Of a stretch of 64,000 nt of DNA, positions 9,195 to 17,900 are shown in pieces. Under the pieces are notes generated by a model that ran no database searches, was not told the origin of the DNA, and worked only from the letters and a program-made list of their open reading frames with translations. The position numbers and the translations under genes were made by a program. The stretch covers positions 1-64,000 of the forward strand of contig JABAQQ010000026.1 in NCBI GenBank assembly GCA_019187225.1. Reading direction: 5' to 3'. This DNA comes from Saprospiraceae bacterium (lineage in GTDB: Bacteria > Bacteroidota > Bacteroidia > Chitinophagales > Saprospiraceae). Positions within the stretch are counted from its first letter, which is position 1. Every line of letters starts with the position of its first letter.

Positions 9195-10622
9195 CTAAAA
9201 CTGGCATTTCGACAGGAGCCATGCCTTCTCGGCGGTTCGTTCGGTCGCCTCGATCTCTTCCCTCAGTTTTTTCATCGCTTTGTTGTCGCCCTGCCGGATT
9301 TCCAGCAGGCGGCGGGTAAAACGCACTAAATTCAGGTTCAGGTCCTGGTGGTAACCCAGGTCTTTCTGGCGACGAAGGTAAGCGGCGAAGCTGGTGAGCA
9401 GCGAGTCGAGCGCCTTGTATTCACCCAATTCGAAGTAGCTGCGCAGCAGCATCCGGCGTGCGTCGAGCAGGTTGAGGCGGTCTTCCAGTTCGATTTGCTG
9501 GAGCAGAGGCATCGCGTTGGCAAAGTCTTGTTGCTGAAAGTAAAGAAAAGCGAGGTTGTAGCGGTAGAGCGCCTCGCGTTCGCTCGGATGGAGAGCGGTC
9601 TTGTATTGTTCGAAGAAATGGCGTACCCAGTCGTGTTCGCCCAGCGCCGTGCCGATCCGGATGATGTTTTTATAGGTAAAACCCGACAACCAGCCATTTT
9701 CCGTCAACAGGTTTTTGGCCAGCCCCGAACGGTACAACTCGAAGGCTTCGCGGATAAAAGTCTTTTGGCCGCTGTTCATCCGCCGGATGCAGTAATTGAT
9801 GCCCAGCAGAAAAATGCCCCGCAATTCAGGTGCTGAAAACTGCGCATCGCCGGAGGTCAGTACTCGTTTCCAGGCGTCGAAGTGGGCGATATTTTCCGGC
9901 TCGTGGAAAGCGCGACAGAGGTGGTAATACACCGAAACCGGAGGATGCTCCGCGAGCCGGTTCCCGTTTTCGGCGAGTTGCAATACCGCTTCCAGCAGGG
10001 CGGCATCGTAAGGTTGTGCCCCTATGGCCGTATGGGTGAGGGCGGAACAGGCGTGTCGCAGCATTTCCGACAAATAAAAAACCGTCAGGTGCTTGTGCAG
10101 GGGCTGAAGGTCGAGGTCGGCGGAGCGTTCGCGGGGGGCGAGCGCTTCGAGCCGCTCCTGGTGGAGGTCGTATAGGTCGAAATGCCAGCGCGCGTCGGGT
10201 ACCTGAACGCTGTTCAACTGGCTATCGGCACGGCTCCATTCGTAGGCGAACATTTCATCCAGGTTCCGACGCCGCAGCGCGCGACAGAGGTAGTAGTTCC
10301 GGTCGGCGGGTACAGATTCCATTTCGACGAGCGCGAGATAGCGGCGTGCGATATCGAGCAGGTACGACATGGCATGCCGCAGGGCGCGGTTGTCGTACGC
10401 TTTGCCGGGGAAGGCGGCAGCGAAGAGGCGTTCCTGGCTGAGGGCTTTGGAAAGGGATTCGCGCGACTCCATTCCCATCAACAACCTCCCCGCTGCGTAC
10501 TCGCACAAGCGCGCTACTTCTTCGCGCCGGTTGAAGGCATCACAGCGGACGAGTTGGCAAAGTGCTCTGAGGTCTTTGGCGCTGAGGCGGCGCAGCGTGT
10601 AGAGCAGGAAAGATTCGGTCAT
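9195..10622 (-). CDS. Conserved hypothetical, mostly helical protein
   Basis: This 475-residue protein is not recognised. It has no signal peptide or membrane segment and is rich in Leu, Arg, Glu and Ala in helical patterns. The C-terminal half looks like irregular TPR-type helix pairs (for example LAFLYFQQQDFANAMPLLQQIE followed by a MLLRSYFELGEYKALDSLL helix pair). The N-terminus (TESFLLYTLRRLSAKDLRAL) resembles nothing I can name. The ATG at 10622 is preferred over an in-frame TTG nine bases upstream. A good sigma-A promoter lies at 10685-10715 on the minus strand. The DUF4397 giant lies 119 bases downstream on the same strand and may be cotranscribed. A cytoplasmic scaffold role is possible but not shown. 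Confidence 0.65.
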   Translation of the reverse strand: MTESFLLYTLRRLSAKDLRALCQLVRCDAFNRREEVARLCEYAAGRLLMGMESRESLSKALSQERLFAAAFPGKAYDNRALRHAMSYLLDIARRYLALVEMESVPADRNYYLCRALRRRNLDEMFAYEWSRADSQLNSVQVPDARWHFDLYDLHQERLEALAPRERSADLDLQPLHKHLTVFYLSEMLRHACSALTHTAIGAQPYDAALLEAVLQLAENGNRLAEHPPVSVYYHLCRAFHEPENIAHFDAWKRVLTSGDAQFSAPELRGIFLLGINYCIRRMNSGQKTFIREAFELYRSGLAKNLLTENGWLSGFTYKNIIRIGTALGEHDWVRHFFEQYKTALHPSEREALYRYNLAFLYFQQQDFANAMPLLQQIELEDRLNLLDARRMLLRSYFELGEYKALDSLLTSFAAYLRRQKDLGYHQDLNLNLVRFTRRLLEIRQGDNKAMKKLREEIEATERTAEKAWLLSKCQF

Positions 10623-10684
10623 AATTGGCAATTATTCGGCGAAGCCAGACGCTTGCGGCACTATAAAAAAGAAATTGTGTTCGG

Positions 10685-10715
10685 CAAAAATATTTATTTA
10701 AACATTGTAAATCAA
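10685..10715 (-). promoter_or_regulatory. Sigma-A promoter TTG-N20-TATTTTTG
   Basis: On the minus strand TTG (10715-10713) is followed after exactly 20 nt by TATTTTTG (10692-10685). This matches the Bacteroidota TTG/TAnnTTTG consensus. It faces the helical hypothetical gene and is back to back with the promoter at 10760-10790. Confidence 0.65.
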
Positions 10716-10759
10716 GTATTTAATATAATTTTTTTTCGGCAAACATCAAAAAATGTGCA

Positions 10760-10790
10760 TTGTGCAAGCGAAAAGCCGCCTCTACTTTTG
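10760..10790 (+). promoter_or_regulatory. Sigma-A promoter TTG-N20-TACTTTTG
   Basis: TTG (10760-10762), 20 nt, then TACTTTTG (10783-10790) gives a full match to the Bacteroidota consensus, 22 nt before the ATG at 10813. It has the same spacing as the divergent promoter on the other strand. Confidence 0.7.
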
Positions 10791-10812
10791 AGCCAATTAA
10801 AACAGTAATCTT

Positions 10813-13800
10813 ATGAAACATTTGCTCCTGCTTTGCCTGCTTATCTCCTCTCTTTCGGCTTTCGGCCAATCTTATTGGCAAGAATTGAAAGCGCCTGATG
10901 GCGGCGCGCCCGTCAAAATCACGCAGACGACCAACGGCTGGGTGTATGCCGAATTTTACGACCACGCTTTGTTTTGCTCGCAGGACAATGGCTTGCACTG
11001 GCAGCAGATATTCTGGCCACCGGGCAGCGATCCGGACACGACGCTTTTAAGGATTACGGTGGGGCAGGCCGGGACCTTGTTCAAAAATTTGCTGGTCTGG
11101 CCTTATGAGCACCATATTTACAAATCAACCGACAACGGGAATAGCTGGCAACTTCTTTCAGTGTCATTGCTGTTGCGTGGAATTTGCGAAAATTCAGAAG
11201 GTGTGTTGTTTGCTATAGAAGATTCTATTCCGGTTGGCGGAAATAATTCGAAGGTTGTTCGCTCTTTCGATGGTGGCGTCACATGGGAACAAGTGTACAC
11301 GATTCCGGAATATGTTTCTTTCCTCGAGGATTTCGTAGAAATAGATGAATATGACAATTTGACGGTTACAACTTTGAGCGGGAGTCCCAACAACACATTT
11401 TATTCAACAGACGACGGTCAGACATGGCATGAACAGGTAACTGATTATTTTGAGCCTTTTCTCATCACATCCACCGGTGCAACTCTTTTTATCGGCTACA
11501 ATACGTATGACTTTTACAGAAAAGCATCCGACATTTCACCAGAACAATTAATCATGCTCGATTCGGTGCCCCAGTTCATTTCCGACCTGATGCTTTTCCC
11601 TGACGGTACCATTTATGCAACCACCTCACAATATTATTACAGATCCACTGACGACGGGATCTCCTGGGAAAAGATGGGTTCTCACAACGGCTTTTCATCG
11701 TACCCCCTGAAAAGTCCGTTGCAGAATGGGACGGTACTGGCTGCTAACTCGAATTTTATTGGCCGTTCGGGCGATTTGGGCGCGACATGGACGTTTTCGA
11801 CCTTCGATATTCAGCGGGGAGTAACGCATGATTTTTACACTCATAGCGACCAGGAATGGTTGGCCTGGACTGCCGGCGGGCTTTGGCATACTGCTGATGG
11901 CGGGCAAAACTGGACATTGAGGAAAGGCGCCACTAAAAAGAATAACGATAATCGCGATGACACCGTGGTGGCAGATTCGGCTGGCAATGTGTGGTTTGTG
12001 ATGGATGAGTCGCTCTTTTTCACCCCCGACCGTGGACAAACTTTGCTCGATATAACACCACCCGATAGTCTTTTCAAGGTGCAAAAGGCTTTAGGATTGA
12101 ACAAACAAACGAACACGCTTTTTGCCAGAACGCGCAGCGGGACGGCGCGTTCGACAGACAATGGCGCAACGTGGCAGACCGTTGCAAACAGTTTTTATCT
12201 GCGAAAAATGGAGGCACACCCCTCAGGCGTATTGTTCGCCATTCTCGACAGCGTTGTCTGGCATGCGTTGGGTGGTAATTATAGTGTTTTCCCTTTTCTT
12301 CACCGCTCTTACGATGACGGACAAACCTGGGAAAAGTTGAGCGGACAATATTGTAAAGATTTTACTTTCATGCCTCAAGGTGATATTTTCGCTATTGTGG
12401 ATTCGGAAATCAGCCGCTCTTCCAATCTCGGCATTTCCTGGACTGGACTCAATCGCACGGCGGAGTTCCTGTTTGCTAACTTCGGCGGTCAATTGTTCGC
12501 ACAGACGACCAGCAGCCTCAGCATGTCAGTGGACAATGGCATCAATTGGCAAACGCTCCCCCTGCCAGCACCTTTGGCTGATGCGGGCACTGGAAATTCC
12601 TTGATCCTGTATAGTACTTTGGACGAGCAAAGCCGAATGTACCTTTCCGGATGGGAATATGGCGACCCAGGTGGTACCGGTCATCTCTTTCGCTCCGCCA
12701 ACTCCACCCTTTCCGGCACTTCCCTAACCGGCACGGTTTTTAAAGACGCTGACGGCGACTGCGCCACCAACGATCCTGAAAGCCTGCTCGGCGGCTGGAT
12801 TGTGCGCGCCGACGGCGACGATACCTGGTATGCCAATACCGACTCGACCGGGCGTTATACTATGTTCCTCGACACGGGCGCTTATTTTCTAAGCGTAAAA
12901 CCCTCGCTCGACTTGTTGTGGGAAAGCTGCGCCGACAGCCTGCCCGTGCAACTGCCTGATCTGCTGGATACCACGGAGCAGGACGTGCCGGTGCGCGCCA
13001 TTGCCGACTGCCCTTATATGACGGTGCAGGTGGCCGCCCCCTGGCTCGAACGCTGCTTTGAAAATTATGTCTTCGTATATTACTGCAACGAGGGTACCGA
13101 CCCGGCCGATTCTGTCTGGGTGGACGTCACGCTCGATCCGTACCTGATCTTTACCGATACCCTTATGAATTACGAGGCGTTGGGCAACAACACGTTTCGC
13201 TTCCAACTCGGCGGGGTAGGAGAGGGCCATTGTGGTAATTTTCAATTCTCCGTCTATGTGAATTGCGACAGCACCATCCTGGGACAAACGTTGTGCATAT
13301 CGGCGCACATCTACCCGGATTCGCTGTGCGTGGTGCCTCCCGGCTGGTCCGGTGCGGAAATACAGGTAGCGGTGCGCTGCGAGCAGGATACTGCCGTTGT
13401 GTTCGATGTGACCAACACCGGCCCCTTACCAACGCAGGGTTTGCACTATTTTGTGATCGAGGACGATGTGGTGCTGATGCAGGGCGATGAAGTGTACCAA
13501 CCGGACGAAACACGCACATTCACTTTACCCGCCAACGGCAGTTTCCGGCGCTTCGAGTCGGAGCAGGAGCCGGGCCATCCCTTCTCGATGCAGGTGGCGG
13601 CCTGGACCGAAGGTTGCGGCGGTTTCAACATGCCCGGATTCCCGAACTTGTATTTTCTCAACAACGGCATCCCTTCTCAGGATGTTTATTGCGGGGAAAT
13701 CGTCGGCGCTTTCGACCCCAACGACAAACAGGGTTTCCCCCTGGGCTACGGCGCCGAACGCCTGGTGCCGCCGAATACCGACATCGAATACCTCGTGCGT

Positions 13801-14418
13801 TTTCAAAACACCGGAACGGCGCCCGCGCACAACGTCATCGTTCGCGACACGCTTTCCACTTTTCTCGATCCCGCTTCGCTGCGCATGGGTACGGCTTCGC
13901 ACCCATTCACATGGTCGCTCGGCGGTCAAGGCATCCTGATCGTGACTTTCCCGGACATTAACCTGCCCGACAGCAACGCTAACGAAGCGGCCTCACACGG
14001 TTTTTTCAGTTTCAAAATATCTCAGAAACCCGATTTGCCCGACGGTACGGACATCCGGAACACAGCCTCGATCTACTTCGATTTCAACAGCCCGATCCAT
14101 ACGAACGAAACATTGCACCGCATCGGACGGGATTTTATCACGGTGGACATAGAGAAAATACCCGACCCGCCCGCCCTGCAGATCCGCGTTTTTCCGAATC
14201 CCCTCACCGAAACAGCCGTGCTTCAATTCCAGGGGCTTTCTGACGGTGAATATCGCTTTCTTTTGACGGATATTGCGGGTCGTGTCGTCCGCGACACGGG
14301 ATTCGACGGCAAGGCGCTCACCTTCCGGCGCGAAGGGCTGGAAAGCGGCGTTTATTTTTTCCAGGTTATTGATGCTGAAGGGAAACAGGTGGGGAATGGC
14401 AAGTTATTGCTGCGATGA
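10813..14418 (+). CDS. Secreted Asp-box propeller and DUF7619 protein, T9SS type A cargo
   Basis: This 1,201-residue protein has a signal peptide (MKHLLLLCLLISSLSAFG). Residues about 20-620 carry repeated Asp-box motifs (SFDGGVTW, STDDGQTW, STDDGISW, STDNGATW, SYDDGQTW), the S-x-D-x-G-x-T-W turn of BNR/sialidase and Ycf48-like propellers. Around residue 635 a carboxypeptidase-regulatory or SdrD-like beta domain begins (GTVFKDADGDC). Residues about 965-1110 match the DUF7619/DUF11-type domain (AFDPNDKQ, EYLVRFQNTGTAPAHNV, ASIYFDFNSPI). Residues about 1124-1201 are a type A sorting domain (RVFPNPLTETAVLQF). Sialidase activity is not implied, because Asp boxes are structural. The 11.1-11.7 kb part is visibly more AT-rich than the rest. 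Confidence 0.82.
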   Translation: MKHLLLLCLLISSLSAFGQSYWQELKAPDGGAPVKITQTTNGWVYAEFYDHALFCSQDNGLHWQQIFWPPGSDPDTTLLRITVGQAGTLFKNLLVWPYEHHIYKSTDNGNSWQLLSVSLLLRGICENSEGVLFAIEDSIPVGGNNSKVVRSFDGGVTWEQVYTIPEYVSFLEDFVEIDEYDNLTVTTLSGSPNNTFYSTDDGQTWHEQVTDYFEPFLITSTGATLFIGYNTYDFYRKASDISPEQLIMLDSVPQFISDLMLFPDGTIYATTSQYYYRSTDDGISWEKMGSHNGFSSYPLKSPLQNGTVLAANSNFIGRSGDLGATWTFSTFDIQRGVTHDFYTHSDQEWLAWTAGGLWHTADGGQNWTLRKGATKKNNDNRDDTVVADSAGNVWFVMDESLFFTPDRGQTLLDITPPDSLFKVQKALGLNKQTNTLFARTRSGTARSTDNGATWQTVANSFYLRKMEAHPSGVLFAILDSVVWHALGGNYSVFPFLHRSYDDGQTWEKLSGQYCKDFTFMPQGDIFAIVDSEISRSSNLGISWTGLNRTAEFLFANFGGQLFAQTTSSLSMSVDNGINWQTLPLPAPLADAGTGNSLILYSTLDEQSRMYLSGWEYGDPGGTGHLFRSANSTLSGTSLTGTVFKDADGDCATNDPESLLGGWIVRADGDDTWYANTDSTGRYTMFLDTGAYFLSVKPSLDLLWESCADSLPVQLPDLLDTTEQDVPVRAIADCPYMTVQVAAPWLERCFENYVFVYYCNEGTDPADSVWVDVTLDPYLIFTDTLMNYEALGNNTFRFQLGGVGEGHCGNFQFSVYVNCDSTILGQTLCISAHIYPDSLCVVPPGWSGAEIQVAVRCEQDTAVVFDVTNTGPLPTQGLHYFVIEDDVVLMQGDEVYQPDETRTFTLPANGSFRRFESEQEPGHPFSMQVAAWTEGCGGFNMPGFPNLYFLNNGIPSQDVYCGEIVGAFDPNDKQGFPLGYGAERLVPPNTDIEYLVRFQNTGTAPAHNVIVRDTLSTFLDPASLRMGTASHPFTWSLGGQGILIVTFPDINLPDSNANEAASHGFFSFKISQKPDLPDGTDIRNTASIYFDFNSPIHTNETLHRIGRDFITVDIEKIPDPPALQIRVFPNPLTETAVLQFQGLSDGEYRFLLTDIAGRVVRDTGFDGKALTFRREGLESGVYFFQVIDAEGKQVGNGKLLLR

Positions 14419-14461
14419 TTCATGTGCTTTTTTTGCTTCCTTTCGGGGCGCAGTCAGCAGG

Positions 14462-14705
14462 TCAGGAGCCCATTAACTTATGCAGAGCCTCCAGATTAGC
14501 ATCCTCTTCAAAAATTGCTTTTTTTTACGGGAGAGTGAATTATGATTTGACCATTAATAAATTCGGCTTTCACATCTTCGGTAATCCACTCGTGAAATTC
14601 TTGTCTCCGTCACTTTTCATCTGCGAGGGCGTTCTGAATTTTTTCCAGTTGCAACACTGCATCGGGACGCTCCAGAATTTGTTCAGCCAGGTCGCGAATT
14701 ACCAT
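14462..14705 (-). pseudogene. Degraded Uma2-family (DUF820) nuclease gene
   Basis: Reading from ATG at 14705 gives MVIRDLAEQILERPDAVLQL, continuing to ALADEK, then an in-frame TGA where an Arg (CGA) is expected. It resumes with RRQEFHEWITEDVKAEFING and QIIIHSPVKK, the typical start of an Uma2 (DUF820, PD-(D/E)XK) protein. An 8-A run then shifts frame into AIFEEDANLEALHKLMGS and a stop at 14462, which resembles an Uma2 C-terminus. Intact Uma2 proteins are about 190 residues, so the nuclease core is missing and the ends have been joined. A TAAATTTG -7 box lies at 14730-14723. Uma2 genes occur as many copies in Bacteroidota and cyanobacteria. The family call rests on memory of its N- and C-terminal patterns. 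Confidence 0.6.
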
Positions 14706-14764
14706 GTTATATGTGTTTTGGGCAAATTTACTAAAATTTAACGGCAATAATAGCGAAAATAAAC

Positions 14765-14902
14765 AAAGAGACACTGCCGAATAAGTCAGATTTCGACAGG
14801 ATTAACAGAGTTAACAGGGCTTATTTTATTGAAAATCAAAAATTTAATCCTGTTCATCCTGCTAACCCTGTCGAAAATCAACTTAAGAACAGCGTCTCTT
14901 TT
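14765..14902. repeat. Long imperfect inverted repeat, about 60-bp arms
   Basis: aaagagacactg (14765-14776) pairs with cagcgtctcttt (14890-14901), and tttcgacagg (14791-14800) with cctgtcgaaa (14867-14876). The sequence between pairs imperfectly through ataagtcaga/tcaacttaag and the cctgttaatcctgt-like tracts. It sits between the Uma2 pseudogene and the stop of the Cys-rich repeat gene. It could be a non-autonomous mobile element or a large terminator; no protein is encoded. Confidence 0.6.
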
Positions 14903-14923
14903 TTATTATTCCGAATTACAAAT

Positions 14924-17900
14924 TTATTGCTTCGCAAACGTCCCTTCCACGCGACCGGCAGCCGCTGTCAGCGCCAGGCGGAAAATGCCGGCGGGCAAGT
15001 CCGCCACGTCGAGCAGGAAGTTGCTGCCGTCCGCTACGGTGTTCGTGCGCACCAAGCGACCGTCGGCGTGATAAATTTGAACCGTCGCTTCGCCGATGGC
15101 ACTGCCGCTTTGCAGTTGAGCGGTCACGTTCAGCCAGTTGGATGCCGGATTGGGCGAAAGAACCAGTTTGGCGTCGCTGTTGGGATCCACTACCGGCGTC
15201 ATGCAATCCACGGTGCCGAGATGGAAGTCATCGGCACAATCCGGGTGCAGGTGGTCTTTCACCGCAAATTCATAATCCGTCGTGCCGTCGCCGTTGAAGG
15301 GGCCGAGGATGATCGGTTGCGGGTAGTTGTACGGGAAGTTGCCGTAGTTGTTGCCGTTGCCCACGATGTCGAAGCCTTCGTTGCCGCCGTTGTTGTGTTG
15401 GAAACTGACTAAGGCGAAGAACTGGCCGCACAGGCAAGGCGTCTTCACAACGTGCAGGTCATAAATGTGACAGGGATCCTGGTCGAGGCAGTCGGGCACT
15501 TCGAATTCTTTCGTTTTGCAGCAGGTGACCGAACCACCGGACGTCGGGAAGCACACTTTCACCACGTCGTTGGCGCCGCCGTTCCAGGGGAAGTCGGCGA
15601 TGTAGAGCGGCAGCGAATCCAGGTTGAAGAGACCGAGGAAATCGCCGTTGGCCCACACGCCGAACTGGTCGCCGGGAGGGTTGTCCACGTCGAAGTTGAT
15701 CCAGACTTCGTAGGTGTCGTTGCCGGTGCAGTCGCCCGTTTCCACCGTCAGGTTGGTGACCTCGCAATCGCCGCCGCCCTGGTCGAGGCAATCCGGTACC
15801 GCGAATTCTTCTATGGCGCAGCAAAGGATCGGGCACGAAGGATTGTTATTGCCGTTGAAGCAAACCTTCACCACATCATTGGCGCCGCCGTTCCAGGGGA
15901 AATCGGCGATGTAGAGCGGCAGCGAGTCCGCGCTGAAGAAGCCGAGGAAATCGCCGTTGGCCCATACGCCAAACTCGTCGGTGGGCGGGTTGACCACATC
16001 GAAATTGATCCATACTTCGTACGTATCATCGCTGGTGCAGTCGCCCGTTTCTACGGTCAGGTTGGTGATCTCGCAATCGCCGCCGCCCTGGTCGAGGCAG
16101 TCGGGTACCTGGAACGGCTGCAGTTTGCAGCAGAACGGCTGTCCCGGAGGGTTGTCGTTGTCGAAAATGCACACTTTCACGTGATCCACGGGGCCTCCAT
16201 CCCAGGGGAAATCCTGGATCGTGAGGGGCAGGTCGCCGAGGTTGAATGTGTCGAGAATTTCATTGTTGGCCCACAGGACGAATTCATCGGACGGCGGATT
16301 GTCCACGTCAAAGTTGATCGTCACCGTGTAGGTGCTGTCGCCGGTGCAATCGCCCGTTTCGATCGTCAGATCGGAGATGTGGCATGGGTAGCCGCCCTGG
16401 TCGAGGCAATCCGGTACTGCGAATTCTTTGGTATTGCAGCAAGCGACGGCGCCCTGGTTGGTGAAGCATACTTTTACCACGTCGTTGTAGCCGCCGTTCC
16501 AGGGGAAATCGTTGATCTGCAGCGGCAGTGAGTCGAGGCTAAACGTGTCATAGAATACACCGTTGATCCACAGGCCATACGTATTGCCGGGCGGATTGTC
16601 CACGTCGAAATTGATCCACACCTGGTAGGTGCTGTCGCCGGTGCAGTCGCCCGTTTCCACCGTTAGGTGGTAAATTTCGCAAGGCCCGCCCTGATCGAGG
16701 CAGTCGGGCACTTCAAATTCCTTCGTACGGCAGCAGGTGCCCGGCGCATTGGGATCGTTGGCATTGACAAAACAGACTTTAACCAAATCGTTCTGGCCGC
16801 CGTTCCAGGGAAAATCCTCGATCTGCAGCGGCAGCGAGTCGAGATGGAAGGTGCCGAGGAACTGGCCGTTGGCCCACACGCCGAAAATGTCGCCGGGAGG
16901 ATTGTCCACCGAGAAATTGACCCACACCTGGTAGGTGCTGTCGCCGGTGCAGTCGCCCGTTTCCACCGTCAGGTTGTAAATTTCGCAAGGTCCGCCCTGA
17001 TCGAGGCAGTCGGGCACTTCAAACTCCTTCGTGCGGCAGCAGGTGCCCGGCGCATTGGGATCGTTGGCATTGACAAAACAGACCTTGACGAAGTCGTTGT
17101 AGCCGCCGTTCCAGGGGAAATCCTCGATCTGTAGCGGCAGCGAGTCGAGATGGAAGGTGCCGAGGAACTGGCCGTTGGCCCACACGCCGAAGGTATCGCC
17201 GGGCGGGTTGGCGACGGAGAAATTGACCCATACCAGGTAGGTGCTGTCGCCGGTGCAGTCGCCCGTTTCCACCGTCAGGTTGTAAATTTCGCAGGGTTGA
17301 GGCAGGCAGTCGGGCACTTCGAATTCAAGCGTTTTGCAGCAAGCGATGGCGCCGTTGGGCGTGATAAAGCACACTTTGACCAAGTCGTTCTGGCCGCCGT
17401 TCCAGGGGAATTCGGGGATGTACAACGGCAGCGAATCGAGGTTGAAGGTGCCGAGGAATTCGCCGTTGGCCCACACGCCGAAGTGGTCGGCGAGCGGGTT
17501 GTTGACGCTGAAATTGAGCCATACTTCGTAGCTGTCGTCGCCATGGCAATCGCCCGTTTGCACCGCAAGGTTGGTGATCTCGCAGGGGTCGTTGCTGCCG
17601 CAGCAGGTCGGCGCCTGAAATTCGACGATGCTGCAACAGTTCGGGTTATCGTTGATGCAGATTTTCAGAACGCCAACGCCGTTGTTGGTGCAGGGGAAGG
17701 CCGGAATCTGGAGCGGCAATTCATTGAGCGGGAAATGGCCCAGGTAAACGCCATTGCCGGTCCACAGATCGAAGAAGTCGTTGCCCGGATTGTTTACCTC
17801 AAAATTGAGGGTCAGGCTGTACGATTGTCCGCCGGGATTGCAATCGCCCGGGTCTACCACCACATTCGAAATGGCGCAGGTGTCGCCCGTCAGGCAACCC

